From Streptomyces sp. NBC_00190 (GTDB lineage Bacteria; Actinomycetota; Actinomycetes; Streptomycetales; Streptomycetaceae), in NCBI RefSeq assembly GCF_036203305.1, contig NZ_CP108131.1, positions 7,440,001 to 7,504,000 of the forward strand: a stretch of DNA of 64,000 bases, read 5' to 3'. Of this stretch, positions 50,466 to 59,244 are shown in pieces (position 1 is the stretch's first letter; every line of letters begins with the position of its first letter). The notes under the pieces are model-generated. The model saw nothing but the letters and a program-made list of their open reading frames with translations. It did not search any database and was not told the origin of the DNA. Both the position numbers and the translations under genes were made by a program.

Positions 50466-51776
50466 GTGACCATCGAGCACAGCTACCACCAGCCCGGAAC
50501 GGTCCTCACCGACCACCGGTTCACCGTCCCCCTGGACCACGCGCGCCCCGACGGCGAGCAGATCGAACTGTACGCCCGCGAGGTCGTCGCCACCGGCAAG
50601 GACCCGGCGGGCCTGCCGTGGCTGCTGTACCTGGAGGGCGGACCCGGCTTCGGAGCCCGGCGCTTCACCGGGCGACAGGCATGGCTGGAGCGGGCCCTCG
50701 CCGACTACCGCGTACTCCTGCTCGACCAGCGCGGAACCGGGCGCTCCACCCCGGTGAACCGGCAGACACTGCCGCTGCGCGGCACCCCCGCCCAGCAGGC
50801 CGAGTACCTTGCCCACTTCCGCTCCGACTCGATCGTGCGCGACGCCGAGGCCATCCGCCCCGCCCTGACCGGCGGCGCGCCCTGGACCGTGCTCGGCCAG
50901 AGCTTCGGCGGATTCTGCGCGACCCACTACCTCTCCACCGCCCCCGAGGGCCTCACCGCCGCCCTGATCACCGGCGGCCTCCCGTCCCTGACCGCCACCG
51001 CCGACCAGGTGTACGAAGCCGCGTACCCCCGCATCGAGCGCAAGAACCTGGCGCACTACGAGCGTTACCCGATGGATGTGGAGCGCGCCCGCCGGATCGC
51101 GGCCCACCTCGCGGAGCGCCCGGCCGAACTCCCCGGCGGCCACCGCCTCACCGTCGAAGCCTTCCAGTCCCTCGGCCTGATGCTCGGGTCCGGTGACGGC
51201 AGCCACCAGCTGCACTACCTCCTGGAGGACGCCTTCGTCCCGGCCGCCGCCGGACCGGCCCTGTCCGACGCCTTCCTGGAAGGCGCCCGGGCCCACCTCT
51301 CCTTCGCCGGACACCCCCTCTACGCCCTGCTCCACGAGTCGATCTACGCGCAGGACCCGGCCGCGCCCACCGCCTGGGCCGCCGAACGGGTGCGTGCGGG
51401 CCACCCGCGATTCGACGCCGCCAAGACCCTCGCGGGCGACGAACCCCTCCTCTTCACCGGCGAGACCATCCACCCCTGGCACTTCACCGCCGACCCCTCG
51501 CTCGCCCCGCTGCGCGAGACCGCCGAACTGCTGGCCGCCCGTACCGGCTGGGGTCCCCTCTACGACCGGGCCCGGCTCGCCGCCAACGAGGTGCCGGTGG
51601 CCGCCGCCGTCTACCACGACGACATGTACGTCGACACCGGCCACTCCCTGGAGACCGCCCGTGCGATCCGGGGCCTGCGGACCTGGGTCACGGACGAGTT
51701 CGAGCACGACGGCGTCCGCGCGGGCGGCCCGCGCGTCCTGGACCGGCTGCTGGCCCTCGTGCGGGGCGACGCCTGA
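50466..51776 (+). CDS. Alpha/beta-hydrolase, S33 proline iminopeptidase-like
   Basis: 436 residues from a GTG start. The alpha/beta-hydrolase core is clear: LYLEGGPGFGARRF (oxyanion), DQRGTGRSTPVNRQTL, and the nucleophile elbow GQSFGGFCATHYLS. The catalytic His lies in the C-terminal part near DTGHSLETARAIRGL. The lid domain (residues ~190-330) is typical of S33 prolyl aminopeptidases acting on N-terminal proline. No signal peptide, so cytoplasmic. Confidence 0.92.
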   Translation: MTIEHSYHQPGTVLTDHRFTVPLDHARPDGEQIELYAREVVATGKDPAGLPWLLYLEGGPGFGARRFTGRQAWLERALADYRVLLLDQRGTGRSTPVNRQTLPLRGTPAQQAEYLAHFRSDSIVRDAEAIRPALTGGAPWTVLGQSFGGFCATHYLSTAPEGLTAALITGGLPSLTATADQVYEAAYPRIERKNLAHYERYPMDVERARRIAAHLAERPAELPGGHRLTVEAFQSLGLMLGSGDGSHQLHYLLEDAFVPAAAGPALSDAFLEGARAHLSFAGHPLYALLHESIYAQDPAAPTAWAAERVRAGHPRFDAAKTLAGDEPLLFTGETIHPWHFTADPSLAPLRETAELLAARTGWGPLYDRARLAANEVPVAAAVYHDDMYVDTGHSLETARAIRGLRTWVTDEFEHDGVRAGGPRVLDRLLALVRGDA

Positions 51777-51846
51777 GGAATCCGCCGGTGGTGTCCAGCA
51801 CGCCAACCACCCGTCCGCGCAGGCCCATTCGCCTATTGTGCGAGTC

Positions 51847-52611
51847 ATGACCGAACAGCATGATCAGCCCGCCCCCTTGCAGCCCATGCCCACCGACTGG
51901 CAGCGAGCCCTCGCCGTCGTCGCGCACCCGGACGACCTGGAGTACGGCTGCGCGGCCGCGATCGCGGACTGGACCGACGGCGGCCGCGAGGTCGTCTACC
52001 TGCTCGCCACGCGCGGCGAGGCGGGCATCGACACCATCGCCCCCGCCGACTGCGCGCCGCTGCGCGAGGCGGAGCAGCGGGCGAGCGCGGCCGTCGTCGG
52101 AGTGTCCGAGGTGGAGTTCCTCGACTACCGGGACGGTGTCGTCGAGTACGGGCTCGACCTGCGCCGGGACATCGCGGCGGCCATCCGGCGCCACCGCCCC
52201 GAGCTGATCGTCACCCTGAACCACCGGGACACGTGGGGCGGCGCGGAGGGCGGCGGCTACTGGAACACCCCCGACCACAAGGCCGTCGGCCGGGCCGTCC
52301 TGGACGCGGCCGCGGACGCCGGCAACCGGTGGATCTTCCCCGAGCTCCTCGCCGAGCAGGGCCTGGAGCCGTGGGGCGGGGTGCGCTGGGTCGCGGTGGC
52401 CGGAACCAGCACGCCGACCCACGCGGCCGACGCCGGGCCGGGACTGGAGCGCTCGGTCAGGTCCCTGCTGGAGCACAAGGCGTACATCGAGGTGCTGACG
52501 GACCAGGATCCCGAGGAGTACGTGCGTACCTTCCTCACCGACAACGTCCAGCGGGCGGCGTCCCGGTTCGGCGGCCGTCCGGCGGTCCCGTTCGAGGTCT
52601 TCCCCCGCTGA
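51847..52611 (+). CDS. PIG-L (LmbE-like) deacetylase
   Basis: 254 residues. The zinc motif AVVAHPDDLEYG (His27, Asp29/Asp30) and the third ligand region YWNTPDHKAVGRAVLDA are present, with LATRGEAGIDTIAP between. The family includes the mycothiol enzymes MshB and Mca, but this protein is shorter and lacks their long C-terminal part, so its substrate is unresolved. TATTGT (51834-51839) lies 7 nt before the ATG, consistent with a leaderless transcript. Confidence 0.9.
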   Translation: MTEQHDQPAPLQPMPTDWQRALAVVAHPDDLEYGCAAAIADWTDGGREVVYLLATRGEAGIDTIAPADCAPLREAEQRASAAVVGVSEVEFLDYRDGVVEYGLDLRRDIAAAIRRHRPELIVTLNHRDTWGGAEGGGYWNTPDHKAVGRAVLDAAADAGNRWIFPELLAEQGLEPWGGVRWVAVAGTSTPTHAADAGPGLERSVRSLLEHKAYIEVLTDQDPEEYVRTFLTDNVQRAASRFGGRPAVPFEVFPR

Positions 52612-52627
52612 CCGGGACCCCCTTAAA

Positions 52628-52642
52628 CTGACACTTCGTCAG
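52628..52642. promoter_or_regulatory. CTGAC-N5-GTCAG palindrome at the enoyl-CoA hydratase start
   Basis: Perfect inverted repeat ending directly before the ATG at 52643. TAAACT (52624-52629), a possible -10, overlaps it. The placement fits a repressor site, e.g. for a TetR-type acyl-CoA-responsive regulator; none is adjacent. Confidence 0.5.
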
Positions 52643-53500
52643 ATGTCAAAGGGGGTGCAGGGCAGGGTGATCGACACCGTCGCCACGGACATCGCGGAGG
52701 GTGAGGAGCGGATCCGGCTGGAGACGGCGGACGGGATCGCGGTCCTCACCCTGTGCCGGCCGGACAGGCTCAACGGCTGGAGCTGGGAGTCCACCCGCCA
52801 GCTGGGCCTGCTGGCCGACCGCGTCCGCTTCGACCCCTCGGTGCGTGCGGTCCTGCTGCGCGCCGAGGGCCGGGCCTTCTGCGCGGGCATCGACGTGACC
52901 GCCCCCGGCGGCGCGATCACGGGCGGGTCCGCCGCGGAGCGGACCCGGAACACTTACGAGGGCATCCGCTGGGTCCACGAGCGGTTCGCGGTCCTCTCCC
53001 GCCTCCCGCAGCCGGTGGTGGCCGCCGTACAGGGCTACTGCCTCGGCTTCGGCTTCGAGCTGGCGCTGATGGCCGACATCCGGGTGGCGGCCGAGGACGC
53101 CGTCTTCGCCCTGCCGGAGGCGCAGCTGGGGGTGGCGGTGGACGCGGGCGGCGACCTGCGCATCGCCCGCGAGGCCGGCGCGGGCTGGGCGAAGTACCTG
53201 GCCCTGACCGGCCGGCGGATCGACGCGGCGACGGCAGAGCGCCTGAACCTGGTCCAACTGGTCGTCCCGGCCGCGGAACTGGATTCCGCCGCGCGCACCC
53301 TGACGGCGGAGATCGCCGCGAACGCCCCGCTCGCGGTCCAGGGCATCAAACGCGCGGTCGACGCCTACGCGGACGCGGCCCTACCCGCGGCCCTCGACCG
53401 CGTCGCGATGACGGCCGCCCTCACCCTCACCTCGGACGACTGCCGCGAGGGCTACGGGGCCAAGGCGGCCCGCCGCCCACCGCACTTCACCGGCGGCTAA
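52643..53500 (+). CDS. Enoyl-CoA hydratase/isomerase family protein
   Basis: 285 residues. Crotonase fold: LTLCRPDRLNGWSWESTRQL, oxyanion loop 1 GRAFCAGIDV, oxyanion loop 2 VQGYCLGFGFELALMADIRV and FALPEAQLGV with a catalytic Glu. It hydrates or isomerises acyl-CoA double bonds in fatty-acid or related catabolism. The start could also be the GTG at 52667, since the palindrome touches the ATG at 52643. It converges on the SDR gene across a shared terminator. Confidence 0.9.
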   Translation: MSKGVQGRVIDTVATDIAEGEERIRLETADGIAVLTLCRPDRLNGWSWESTRQLGLLADRVRFDPSVRAVLLRAEGRAFCAGIDVTAPGGAITGGSAAERTRNTYEGIRWVHERFAVLSRLPQPVVAAVQGYCLGFGFELALMADIRVAAEDAVFALPEAQLGVAVDAGGDLRIAREAGAGWAKYLALTGRRIDAATAERLNLVQLVVPAAELDSAARTLTAEIAANAPLAVQGIKRAVDAYADAALPAALDRVAMTAALTLTSDDCREGYGAKAARRPPHFTGG

Positions 53501-53540
53501 GCGGCCTCGGGGACGTGCCCTACTTCCCCGAGGCCGCTTA
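53498..53540. terminator. Bidirectional terminator, perfect 16-bp stem
   Basis: Arms 53498-53513 and 53525-53540 with an 11-nt loop. The left arm contains the TAA stop of the enoyl-CoA hydratase gene. The right arm lies 8 bp beyond the SDR stop on the other strand. Confidence 0.88.
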
Positions 53541-53548
53541 GCCCACGC

Positions 53549-54466
53549 TTAGCCCGGCCTTTGACGTCCGGCGTCGAACGGCCCGCGCCCCAGCTGCTCC
53601 CGCACCGGCACGACCTCGGGATTGACCAGCGCCCGGCGCTGCCAGTTCGCGCCGTCGACCACCAGCGTGTGGCCGGTGACGAACCGGGCGTACGGCGAGG
53701 CCAGGAAGGTCGCCGCCCAGCCCAGTTCGCGCGGTGCGCCCACCCGCAGGGCGGGCTGGCGCCCGTCCCTGGAGTCGGGCGCGGCCCGCTCCAGACCGCC
53801 CCGGATGTCGTCGGTCATGTCGGCGTGCGGGAACAGCCCCGGGACGAGCCCGTTGATCTGGATGCCGTACGGTCCCCACTCGACGGCGAGGGTCTCCACC
53901 AGGTTCTTCACGCCGGCCTTGGCGGCCGCGCTGTGGGCGAAGCCCGGCCCGCCCGTCCAGGCGTACGAGGCGCCGATGTTCACGATCGATCCGGGGGTGC
54001 CCGCCGCCAGGTGGCGGCGGCCGAACTCGCGGGTCATGAACCAGGTGCCGGTCAGCGTGATGTCGACCACCGACCGCCACGCGTTCGGGGACAGTTCCTC
54101 GGCCGGCGAGGGGAAGTTGGCGGCCGCATTGTTGACCAGGACGTCCGGCAGCCCGAGCGCGGCCTGCGACGCGTCGAACACCTCCGCGACGCGCTCGGGG
54201 TCCCGGATGTCGCAGACGGCGGCCGTCACCCGGCCCGCGCCGGGCACGGCCGCCAGCTCCTCCCGCGCCGCCTCCAGCTGCCCGGCACGGCGGCTCGCGA
54301 TCACCAGATCGGCACCGAGCCGCGCGAACTCGGCGGCGATGGCCTTGCCCAGCCCGGTGCCGCCGCCGGTCACGAGGACCACCTGCCCCGCGTACGTACC
54401 GGGAGGCAGGGCGGCGGCGCCGAGCGGCGGTGGCGCGGGCAGGCCGCGCCGGGTCTCGTCCGTCAT
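53549..54466 (-). CDS. SDR family oxidoreductase (2,4-dienoyl-CoA reductase-like)
   Basis: 305 residues. Rossmann motif VLVTGGGTGLGKAIAAEFAR and the NNAA motif (VLVNNAAANFPSPAEEL) are intact. The usual YxxxK tyrosine is not present: the region reads GFAHSAAAKAGVKNLVETLA. This matches the dienoyl-CoA reductase branch, where Ser/Lys remain and the Tyr lies elsewhere. It probably reduces 2,4-dienoyl-CoA with NADPH during unsaturated acyl degradation. The neighbouring genes for hydratase and acyl-CoA dehydrogenases support this. Confidence 0.9.
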   Translation of the reverse strand: MTDETRRGLPAPPPLGAAALPPGTYAGQVVLVTGGGTGLGKAIAAEFARLGADLVIASRRAGQLEAAREELAAVPGAGRVTAAVCDIRDPERVAEVFDASQAALGLPDVLVNNAAANFPSPAEELSPNAWRSVVDITLTGTWFMTREFGRRHLAAGTPGSIVNIGASYAWTGGPGFAHSAAAKAGVKNLVETLAVEWGPYGIQINGLVPGLFPHADMTDDIRGGLERAAPDSRDGRQPALRVGAPRELGWAATFLASPYARFVTGHTLVVDGANWQRRALVNPEVVPVREQLGRGPFDAGRQRPG

Positions 54467-54528
54467 GGTGCATCGATAGCGCGCGGGCGCTCAGATCACC
54501 ATGCCCGTGACAGTGCCTCCCGCCGGGC

Positions 54529-55653
54529 CTACCGCTGGGGCAGGTACGCCTGCTTGGTGGCGCAGGTCCAGATCACCGGCTTCAGCTTGCCCTTGGCGTT
54601 GACGGCGGCTCCGCCGACCCGGCCGTCGTCGGAGACCGACTCCGCCGCGCTGGCCTGGTTCGCGGCGAGCCGCGGCAGGGCGAGTACCGGACCCGTGCCC
54701 GGCCAGAGCTGCGCCTGGTCGGGCAGGGTCTGCTCCTCGGGGTGGAACTTGGCGGTGCCGACGGTGACCTTGGTGGTGGGGCTGATCGCCTCGAAGGTGC
54801 CGTACGGGTGGGTGTTCAGCACTCCGGGGGAGGTTCCGGCCGCGGTGTACGGCGGCGTCCAGGTCCACGGCTTGTACTGGTACCCGGGCCCGTACCAGTC
54901 GTATCCGACGACGTGGCCGCTCTCGTCGAGGTCCTGGACGTAGCTCTCCTGCCCGCTGGGGGCGAGGTACCTGGCCGGTCCGCCGTCACCCGGCCAGATC
55001 ACCGGGTGGGACCCCGACAGGTGGCCGCCGGTCCCGGGGTCCTCGTAGTCCTGCTTGGCCAGGCCGAGGATGTCGCCCTTGTTGTTGACGGCGGTGACCA
55101 GCTCGACGGAGGTTCCCGGGCCGGCCTCCGCCGGCAGGGGCAGCTCGCGGACCTTCTGGCCGTCCTTCCAGACGATGCCGACGCCCGCCCGGTTGCGCGA
55201 GACCACGTAGCCGGCGTCGTTGACGTCGGCTTCTCCGTACGCGTAGTCGCTCCCGGGCAGCGGGGTGATCGCCGTGGCGCCCGCCCGGTAGGTGAACACG
55301 TAGCCTTCGGCGCCGTGAACGCGGCCCACCATCAGGCCGCTCTTGTTCACGGCGAGCAGCTCGCCCTGCAGGCCGGCCGCGGGCAGCGGAACCTTGTGGA
55401 GCGTGGTGCCGGTCCAGTACACGGGCTGCGCGCCGGAGACGCCGACCGACAGCTTGCCCGCGCCGAGGGCGAGGACGCCCTGGTTCTGCGGGTTGCCCGG
55501 GTTGTAGACGTCGTCCCCGAGGGAGCCCAGTACCTGGATCCTGGGAGTGCAGGTGGTGGCGGCCGCGGCCGGGCCGGCGGCGGTGACGATGCCTGCCAGG
55601 ACGATCGCGGCGGCGGCGGCCGAGGCGCCTCGCCTCATGGGTGTGCTGTACAT
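54529..55653 (-). CDS. Secreted HAF-repeat-like (beta-propeller) protein
   Basis: 374 residues. A signal peptide (ASAAAAAIVLAGIVTAAGPA) is followed by repeated blades with an alternating LxxVNxxGxxVG pattern, e.g. LLAVNKSGLMVGRVHG, ADVNDAGYVVSRNRAGVG, VTAVNNKGDILGLAKQDYED and VQDLDESGHVVGYDWYG. These resemble HAF-type extracellular repeats and would form a propeller. The protein is extracellular with unknown function. GGGGG lies ~9 nt before the ATG at 55653. It interrupts the acyl-CoA gene region. Confidence 0.83.
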   Translation of the reverse strand: MYSTPMRRGASAAAAAIVLAGIVTAAGPAAAATTCTPRIQVLGSLGDDVYNPGNPQNQGVLALGAGKLSVGVSGAQPVYWTGTTLHKVPLPAAGLQGELLAVNKSGLMVGRVHGAEGYVFTYRAGATAITPLPGSDYAYGEADVNDAGYVVSRNRAGVGIVWKDGQKVRELPLPAEAGPGTSVELVTAVNNKGDILGLAKQDYEDPGTGGHLSGSHPVIWPGDGGPARYLAPSGQESYVQDLDESGHVVGYDWYGPGYQYKPWTWTPPYTAAGTSPGVLNTHPYGTFEAISPTTKVTVGTAKFHPEEQTLPDQAQLWPGTGPVLALPRLAANQASAAESVSDDGRVGGAAVNAKGKLKPVIWTCATKQAYLPQR

Positions 55654-55911
55654 CGCTGAATCCCCCTGTGTGTGCGGTGGCGCAAACGCGCGCCCGCAGC
55701 CGTGCCGGCTCCGGGCGCGCGAGATCCCCTGTTGCGTCATATGCCCTGTGACAGCGGCCTGTTGATGTTATCCCCGATGTACCCGGATGTTCCTGTTCAC
55801 TCGTGGTTCGTGTGTCCGATTTCCGGGAATGTCCGCCCGGTCGCGGGGGGCCGTCCGGTCCCGCACGCGTCGGCCCCGGTCCCTGGCCGGTCCGAGGGTT
55901 CCCAACAGGGC

Positions 55912-55923
55912 AAGCGACCGCTT
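55912..55923. promoter_or_regulatory. AAGCG-N2-CGCTT palindrome upstream of the quinone reductase/acyl-CoA dehydrogenase operon
   Basis: The inverted repeat ends 47 bp before the operon's first ATG, beside a TAGTAT sequence (55924-55929) that could be the -10. It is the only signal I recognise in the 317-bp gap 55654-55970. Confidence 0.5.
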
Positions 55924-55970
55924 AGTATGCGCGCGGAGCGTGATCCCTCGACGGCGGCTGGAGGCCCCGG

Positions 55971-56945
55971 ATGCAGGCATGGCGAGTACACACACCCGGC
56001 GAACCCCGTGAGGCCATGCGCCTCGAAGAGGTTCCGGAACCGGTCCCCGGCGAGGGCGAGGTGAAGCTCCGGGTGCTCGCCGCCAACGTCAACTTCCCCG
56101 ACGCGCTGCTCGTCCGCGGGCAGTACCAGATCCGCCCGCCCCTGCCCTTCACCCCCGGCGTGGAGATCTGCGGCGAGACCGAGGACGGCCGCCGCGTCAT
56201 CGCCAACCCGAGCTTGCCGCACGGCGGCTTCGCCGAGTACGTCACCGCGCCCGCGCGCGCCCTGCTCCCCGCCCCGGACACCCTCGACGACGCCGAGGCG
56301 GCCGCCCTCCACATCGGCTACCAGACCGGCTGGTTCGGCCTGCACCGCCGCGCCCGCATCCAGCCCGGAGAGACCCTCCTCGTGCACGCCGCCGCCGGCG
56401 GGGTCGGCAGCGCCGCCGTCCAGCTCGGCAAGGCCGCAGGGGCCACCGTCATCGGGGTCGTCGGAAGCAAGGCCAAGGCGCGCACCGCCGAGGAGCTCGG
56501 CTGCAACCTGGTCATCGACCGCACGGCCGAGGACCTCGTCTCCCGGGTCAAGGAGTTCACCGGCGGGCGCGGCGCCGACGTCGTCTACGACCCAGTCGGC
56601 GGCGACTCCTACACCGCCTCCGCCAAATGCGTGGCCTTCGAGGGCCGCATCGTCGTCGTCGGATTCGCGAGCGGCACCATCCCCGCCCCCGCGCTCAACC
56701 ACGCGCTGGTGAAGAACTACGCCATCCTCGGCCTGCACTGGGGGCTGTACGCCACCAAGGAACCCGCCGCCATCCTCGCCTGCCACGCCGAACTCACCCG
56801 GCTCGCCGCCGAGGGCGCCGTGAAACCGCTGGTCAGCGAACGGGTCCCGCTCGCGGAGGCCGCCGACGCCGTGCAGCGCCTCGCCGACGGGAGCACCACC
56901 GGCCGCCTGGTCGTCGTACCGGCCCTGGACGGAGGCTCCCGATGA
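55971..56945 (+). CDS. NADPH:quinone oxidoreductase family protein (MDR, zinc-free)
   Basis: 324 residues. The MDR fold lacks catalytic zinc ligands. Motifs: VLAANVNFPDALLVRGQYQI, TPGVEICGETEDG, and the nucleotide loop LLVHAAAGGVGSAAVQLGKA. It could reduce enoyl-thioesters or quinones with NADPH. It is the first gene of a three-gene set with two acyl-CoA dehydrogenases, each overlapping the next by 4 bp. Confidence 0.92.
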   Translation: MQAWRVHTPGEPREAMRLEEVPEPVPGEGEVKLRVLAANVNFPDALLVRGQYQIRPPLPFTPGVEICGETEDGRRVIANPSLPHGGFAEYVTAPARALLPAPDTLDDAEAAALHIGYQTGWFGLHRRARIQPGETLLVHAAAGGVGSAAVQLGKAAGATVIGVVGSKAKARTAEELGCNLVIDRTAEDLVSRVKEFTGGRGADVVYDPVGGDSYTASAKCVAFEGRIVVVGFASGTIPAPALNHALVKNYAILGLHWGLYATKEPAAILACHAELTRLAAEGAVKPLVSERVPLAEAADAVQRLADGSTTGRLVVVPALDGGSR

Positions 56946-58141
56946 CCGGCACGACCGCCACCGCGGACGAACTGCGCGTCCGGGTCCGCGGCCTGCTCGC
57001 CGCGCACCCGCCCGCGACCACCCCGCGCACCGACTTCCTGCGCGCCCGCTTCGATGCCGGACTCGCCTGGGTCCACTACCCCGAGGGCCTGGGCGGCCTC
57101 GGTGCGCCCCGCTCCCTGCAGACCGTCGTCGACGCCGAGCTGGAGGCCGCCGGAGCCCCCGACAACGACCCGCGGCGGATCGGCATCGGCCTCGGCATGG
57201 CCGCGCCGACGATCCTCGCGTACGGCACCGAGGAGCAGAAGCACCGCTTCCTGCGCCCCCTGTGGGCCGGCGAGGAGGTCTGGTGCCAGCTCTTCAGCGA
57301 ACCCGGCGCGGGCTCCGACCTCGCCGCGCTCGGCACCCGCGCCGTCCTCGACGAGGACACCGGCGAGTGGGTGGTCGACGGCCAGAAGGTGTGGACCTCC
57401 AGTGCCCACACCGCCCGCTGGGCCATCCTGATCGCCCGCACCGACCCGGCGCTGCCCAAGCACCAGGGCATCACCTACTTCCTCTGCGACATGCACGCCC
57501 CCGGTGTCGAGGTCCGGCCGCTGCGCCAGATCACCGGCGAGGCCGAGTTCAACGAGGTCTTCCTCACGGGCGTCCGGATCCCCGACGGCCACCGCCTCGG
57601 GGCCGTCGGCGAGGGCTGGGCGGTCGCCCGCACCACGCTGATGAACGAGCGCGTCTCCATCGGCGGCATGCGCATCCCGCGCGAGGGCGGCATGATCGCA
57701 ACCGTGGCCGCCGCCTGGCGCGAACGCCCCGAACTGCGCACCCACGCCCTCCACCAGCGGCTGCTGGAGCTGTGGGTCGAGGCCGAGGTCGCCCGCCTCA
57801 CCGGCGAACGGCTGCGCCAGCAGCTCGCCGTCGGCCAGCCCGGTCCCGAGGGATCCGGGATGAAGCTCACCTTCGCCCGCCTCAACCAGGAGATCAGCGG
57901 ACTGGAGGTCGAACTCCTCGCCGAAGAGGGCCTGTCGTACGAGGACTGGACCATGCGCCGCCCCGAACTGGTCGATTTCACCGGCCGCGACGCCGGCTAC
58001 CGCTACCTGCGCGCCAAGGGCAACAGCATCGAGGGCGGCACCAGCGAAATCCTCCTGAACATCGTCGCCGAACGCGTACTCGGCCTGCCCCCCGAGCCGC
58101 GCGACGACAAGGACCTGGCCTGGAAGGACCTCGCCCGATGA
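56942..58141 (+). CDS. Acyl-CoA dehydrogenase family protein (first of pair)
   Basis: 399 residues. Complete ACAD features: N-terminal helical domain, FAD/substrate loop LFSEPGAGSDLAALGTRAV, VWTSSAHTARWAILIARTD, and the C-terminal GGTSEILLNIVAERVLGLP. The ATG overlaps the reductase stop (ATGA). A second, shorter ACAD follows with the same overlap. Paired ACADs that form alpha2beta2 heterotetramers are known from actinobacterial steroid side-chain oxidation (ChsE1-ChsE2); this pair could work likewise (inference). Confidence 0.93.
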   Translation: MTGTTATADELRVRVRGLLAAHPPATTPRTDFLRARFDAGLAWVHYPEGLGGLGAPRSLQTVVDAELEAAGAPDNDPRRIGIGLGMAAPTILAYGTEEQKHRFLRPLWAGEEVWCQLFSEPGAGSDLAALGTRAVLDEDTGEWVVDGQKVWTSSAHTARWAILIARTDPALPKHQGITYFLCDMHAPGVEVRPLRQITGEAEFNEVFLTGVRIPDGHRLGAVGEGWAVARTTLMNERVSIGGMRIPREGGMIATVAAAWRERPELRTHALHQRLLELWVEAEVARLTGERLRQQLAVGQPGPEGSGMKLTFARLNQEISGLEVELLAEEGLSYEDWTMRRPELVDFTGRDAGYRYLRAKGNSIEGGTSEILLNIVAERVLGLPPEPRDDKDLAWKDLAR

Positions 58142-59244
58142 CTGCACCGATGGGTCTCCTCTACTCCGAGACCGAGGAAGAACTCCGCGCCGCCGTACGG
58201 TCGCTCCTCGCCGCCCGCTGCGACCCGAAGAGCGTCCTCGCCCGGATCGAGACCGACCGGCCCCACGACCCCGAGCTGTGGCAGACCCTCGCCTCCGGGA
58301 TCGGCGCGGCCGGGCTCCTCGTACCCGAGAAGCTCGGCGGCCAGGGCGCGGGCCACCGCGAGGCGGCCGTGGTCCTGGAGGAGCTGGGCCGGGCCGTGGC
58401 CCCGCTCCCGTACCTGACGAGCGCCGTGCTCGCGACGGAGATCCTGCTCGGCTGCGACTCCGGGGACGTCGCCCCGCTGCTGCGGGAGCTCGCCTCCGGG
58501 CGGCAGGTCTGCGTACCGGCCGTGCCGCTGACCCTCGCCCCCGGCGGCCCCCTGCCGGCCGCCGTCCGGGACGTCGGCGACGGGACCCTCACCGGTACCG
58601 TCACCTCCGTCGCGGACGCCGTGGCGGCCGACGTCCTGCTGGTCCTCGCCGACACCGGGCTGTACGCCGTCCCGGCCGCCTCGGCGGTGCTGACCCCGCA
58701 GGTCCCGCTGGACCTGACGCGCCCGCTCGCCACCGTCACCCTCGACGCGGCCGCCGGCACCCGGCTCGCCGACCCGGCCACCGCCCGGGCGGCCATCGCC
58801 GGAGCCCTGCTCTCGGGGGCCGGTCTGCTCGCCTCCGAGCAGCTCGGGATCGCTGAGTGGTGCCTGACGGAGACCGTCCGACACACCCGGGTCCGCCACC
58901 AGTTCAACCGCCCCGTCGGCTCCTTCCAGGCCCTCAAGCACCGCCTCGCGCGGCTCTGGCTCGACGTCGCCTCGGCCCGTGCGGCGGCCAGGGCCGCGGC
59001 CGACGCCCTCGCCACCGCGTCCCCCGACGCGCCCCTCACGGTCGCCGTCGCCCAGGCCTACTGCGCGGGCGTGGCCGTCCGGGCCGCCGAGGAGTGCGTC
59101 CAGCTCCACGGCGGCATCGGCATGACCTGGGAACACCCGGCCCACCTCTACCTCAAGCGGGCCAAGGCCGACTCGCTCGCGCTCGGTACGGCGGGCCACC
59201 ACCGCGGCCTGGTCGCGGACTTCGCGGAACTCCCGGCGCCTTAG
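58138..59244 (+). CDS. Acyl-CoA dehydrogenase family protein (second of pair)
   Basis: 368 residues, shorter than its partner. The middle beta-domain lacks the SEPGAGSD loop. The C-terminal domain has VRHQFNRPVGSFQALKHRLA and VQLHGGIGMTWEHPAHLYLK. In heterotetrameric ACADs one chain usually contributes the catalytic base and the other structural or FAD contacts, which this asymmetry fits. The start overlaps the preceding stop. Its last 4 bp overlap the 3' end of the anti-sigma-like gene on the other strand. Confidence 0.92.
   Translation: MTAPMGLLYSETEEELRAAVRSLLAARCDPKSVLARIETDRPHDPELWQTLASGIGAAGLLVPEKLGGQGAGHREAAVVLEELGRAVAPLPYLTSAVLATEILLGCDSGDVAPLLRELASGRQVCVPAVPLTLAPGGPLPAAVRDVGDGTLTGTVTSVADAVAADVLLVLADTGLYAVPAASAVLTPQVPLDLTRPLATVTLDAAAGTRLADPATARAAIAGALLSGAGLLASEQLGIAEWCLTETVRHTRVRHQFNRPVGSFQALKHRLARLWLDVASARAAARAAADALATASPDAPLTVAVAQAYCAGVAVRAAEECVQLHGGIGMTWEHPAHLYLKRAKADSLALGTAGHHRGLVADFAELPAP

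Noticed and set aside
53538..54473. Alternative minus-strand frame across the SDR gene
   Set aside because: It lacks Rossmann motifs; the frame ending at 53549 has them.
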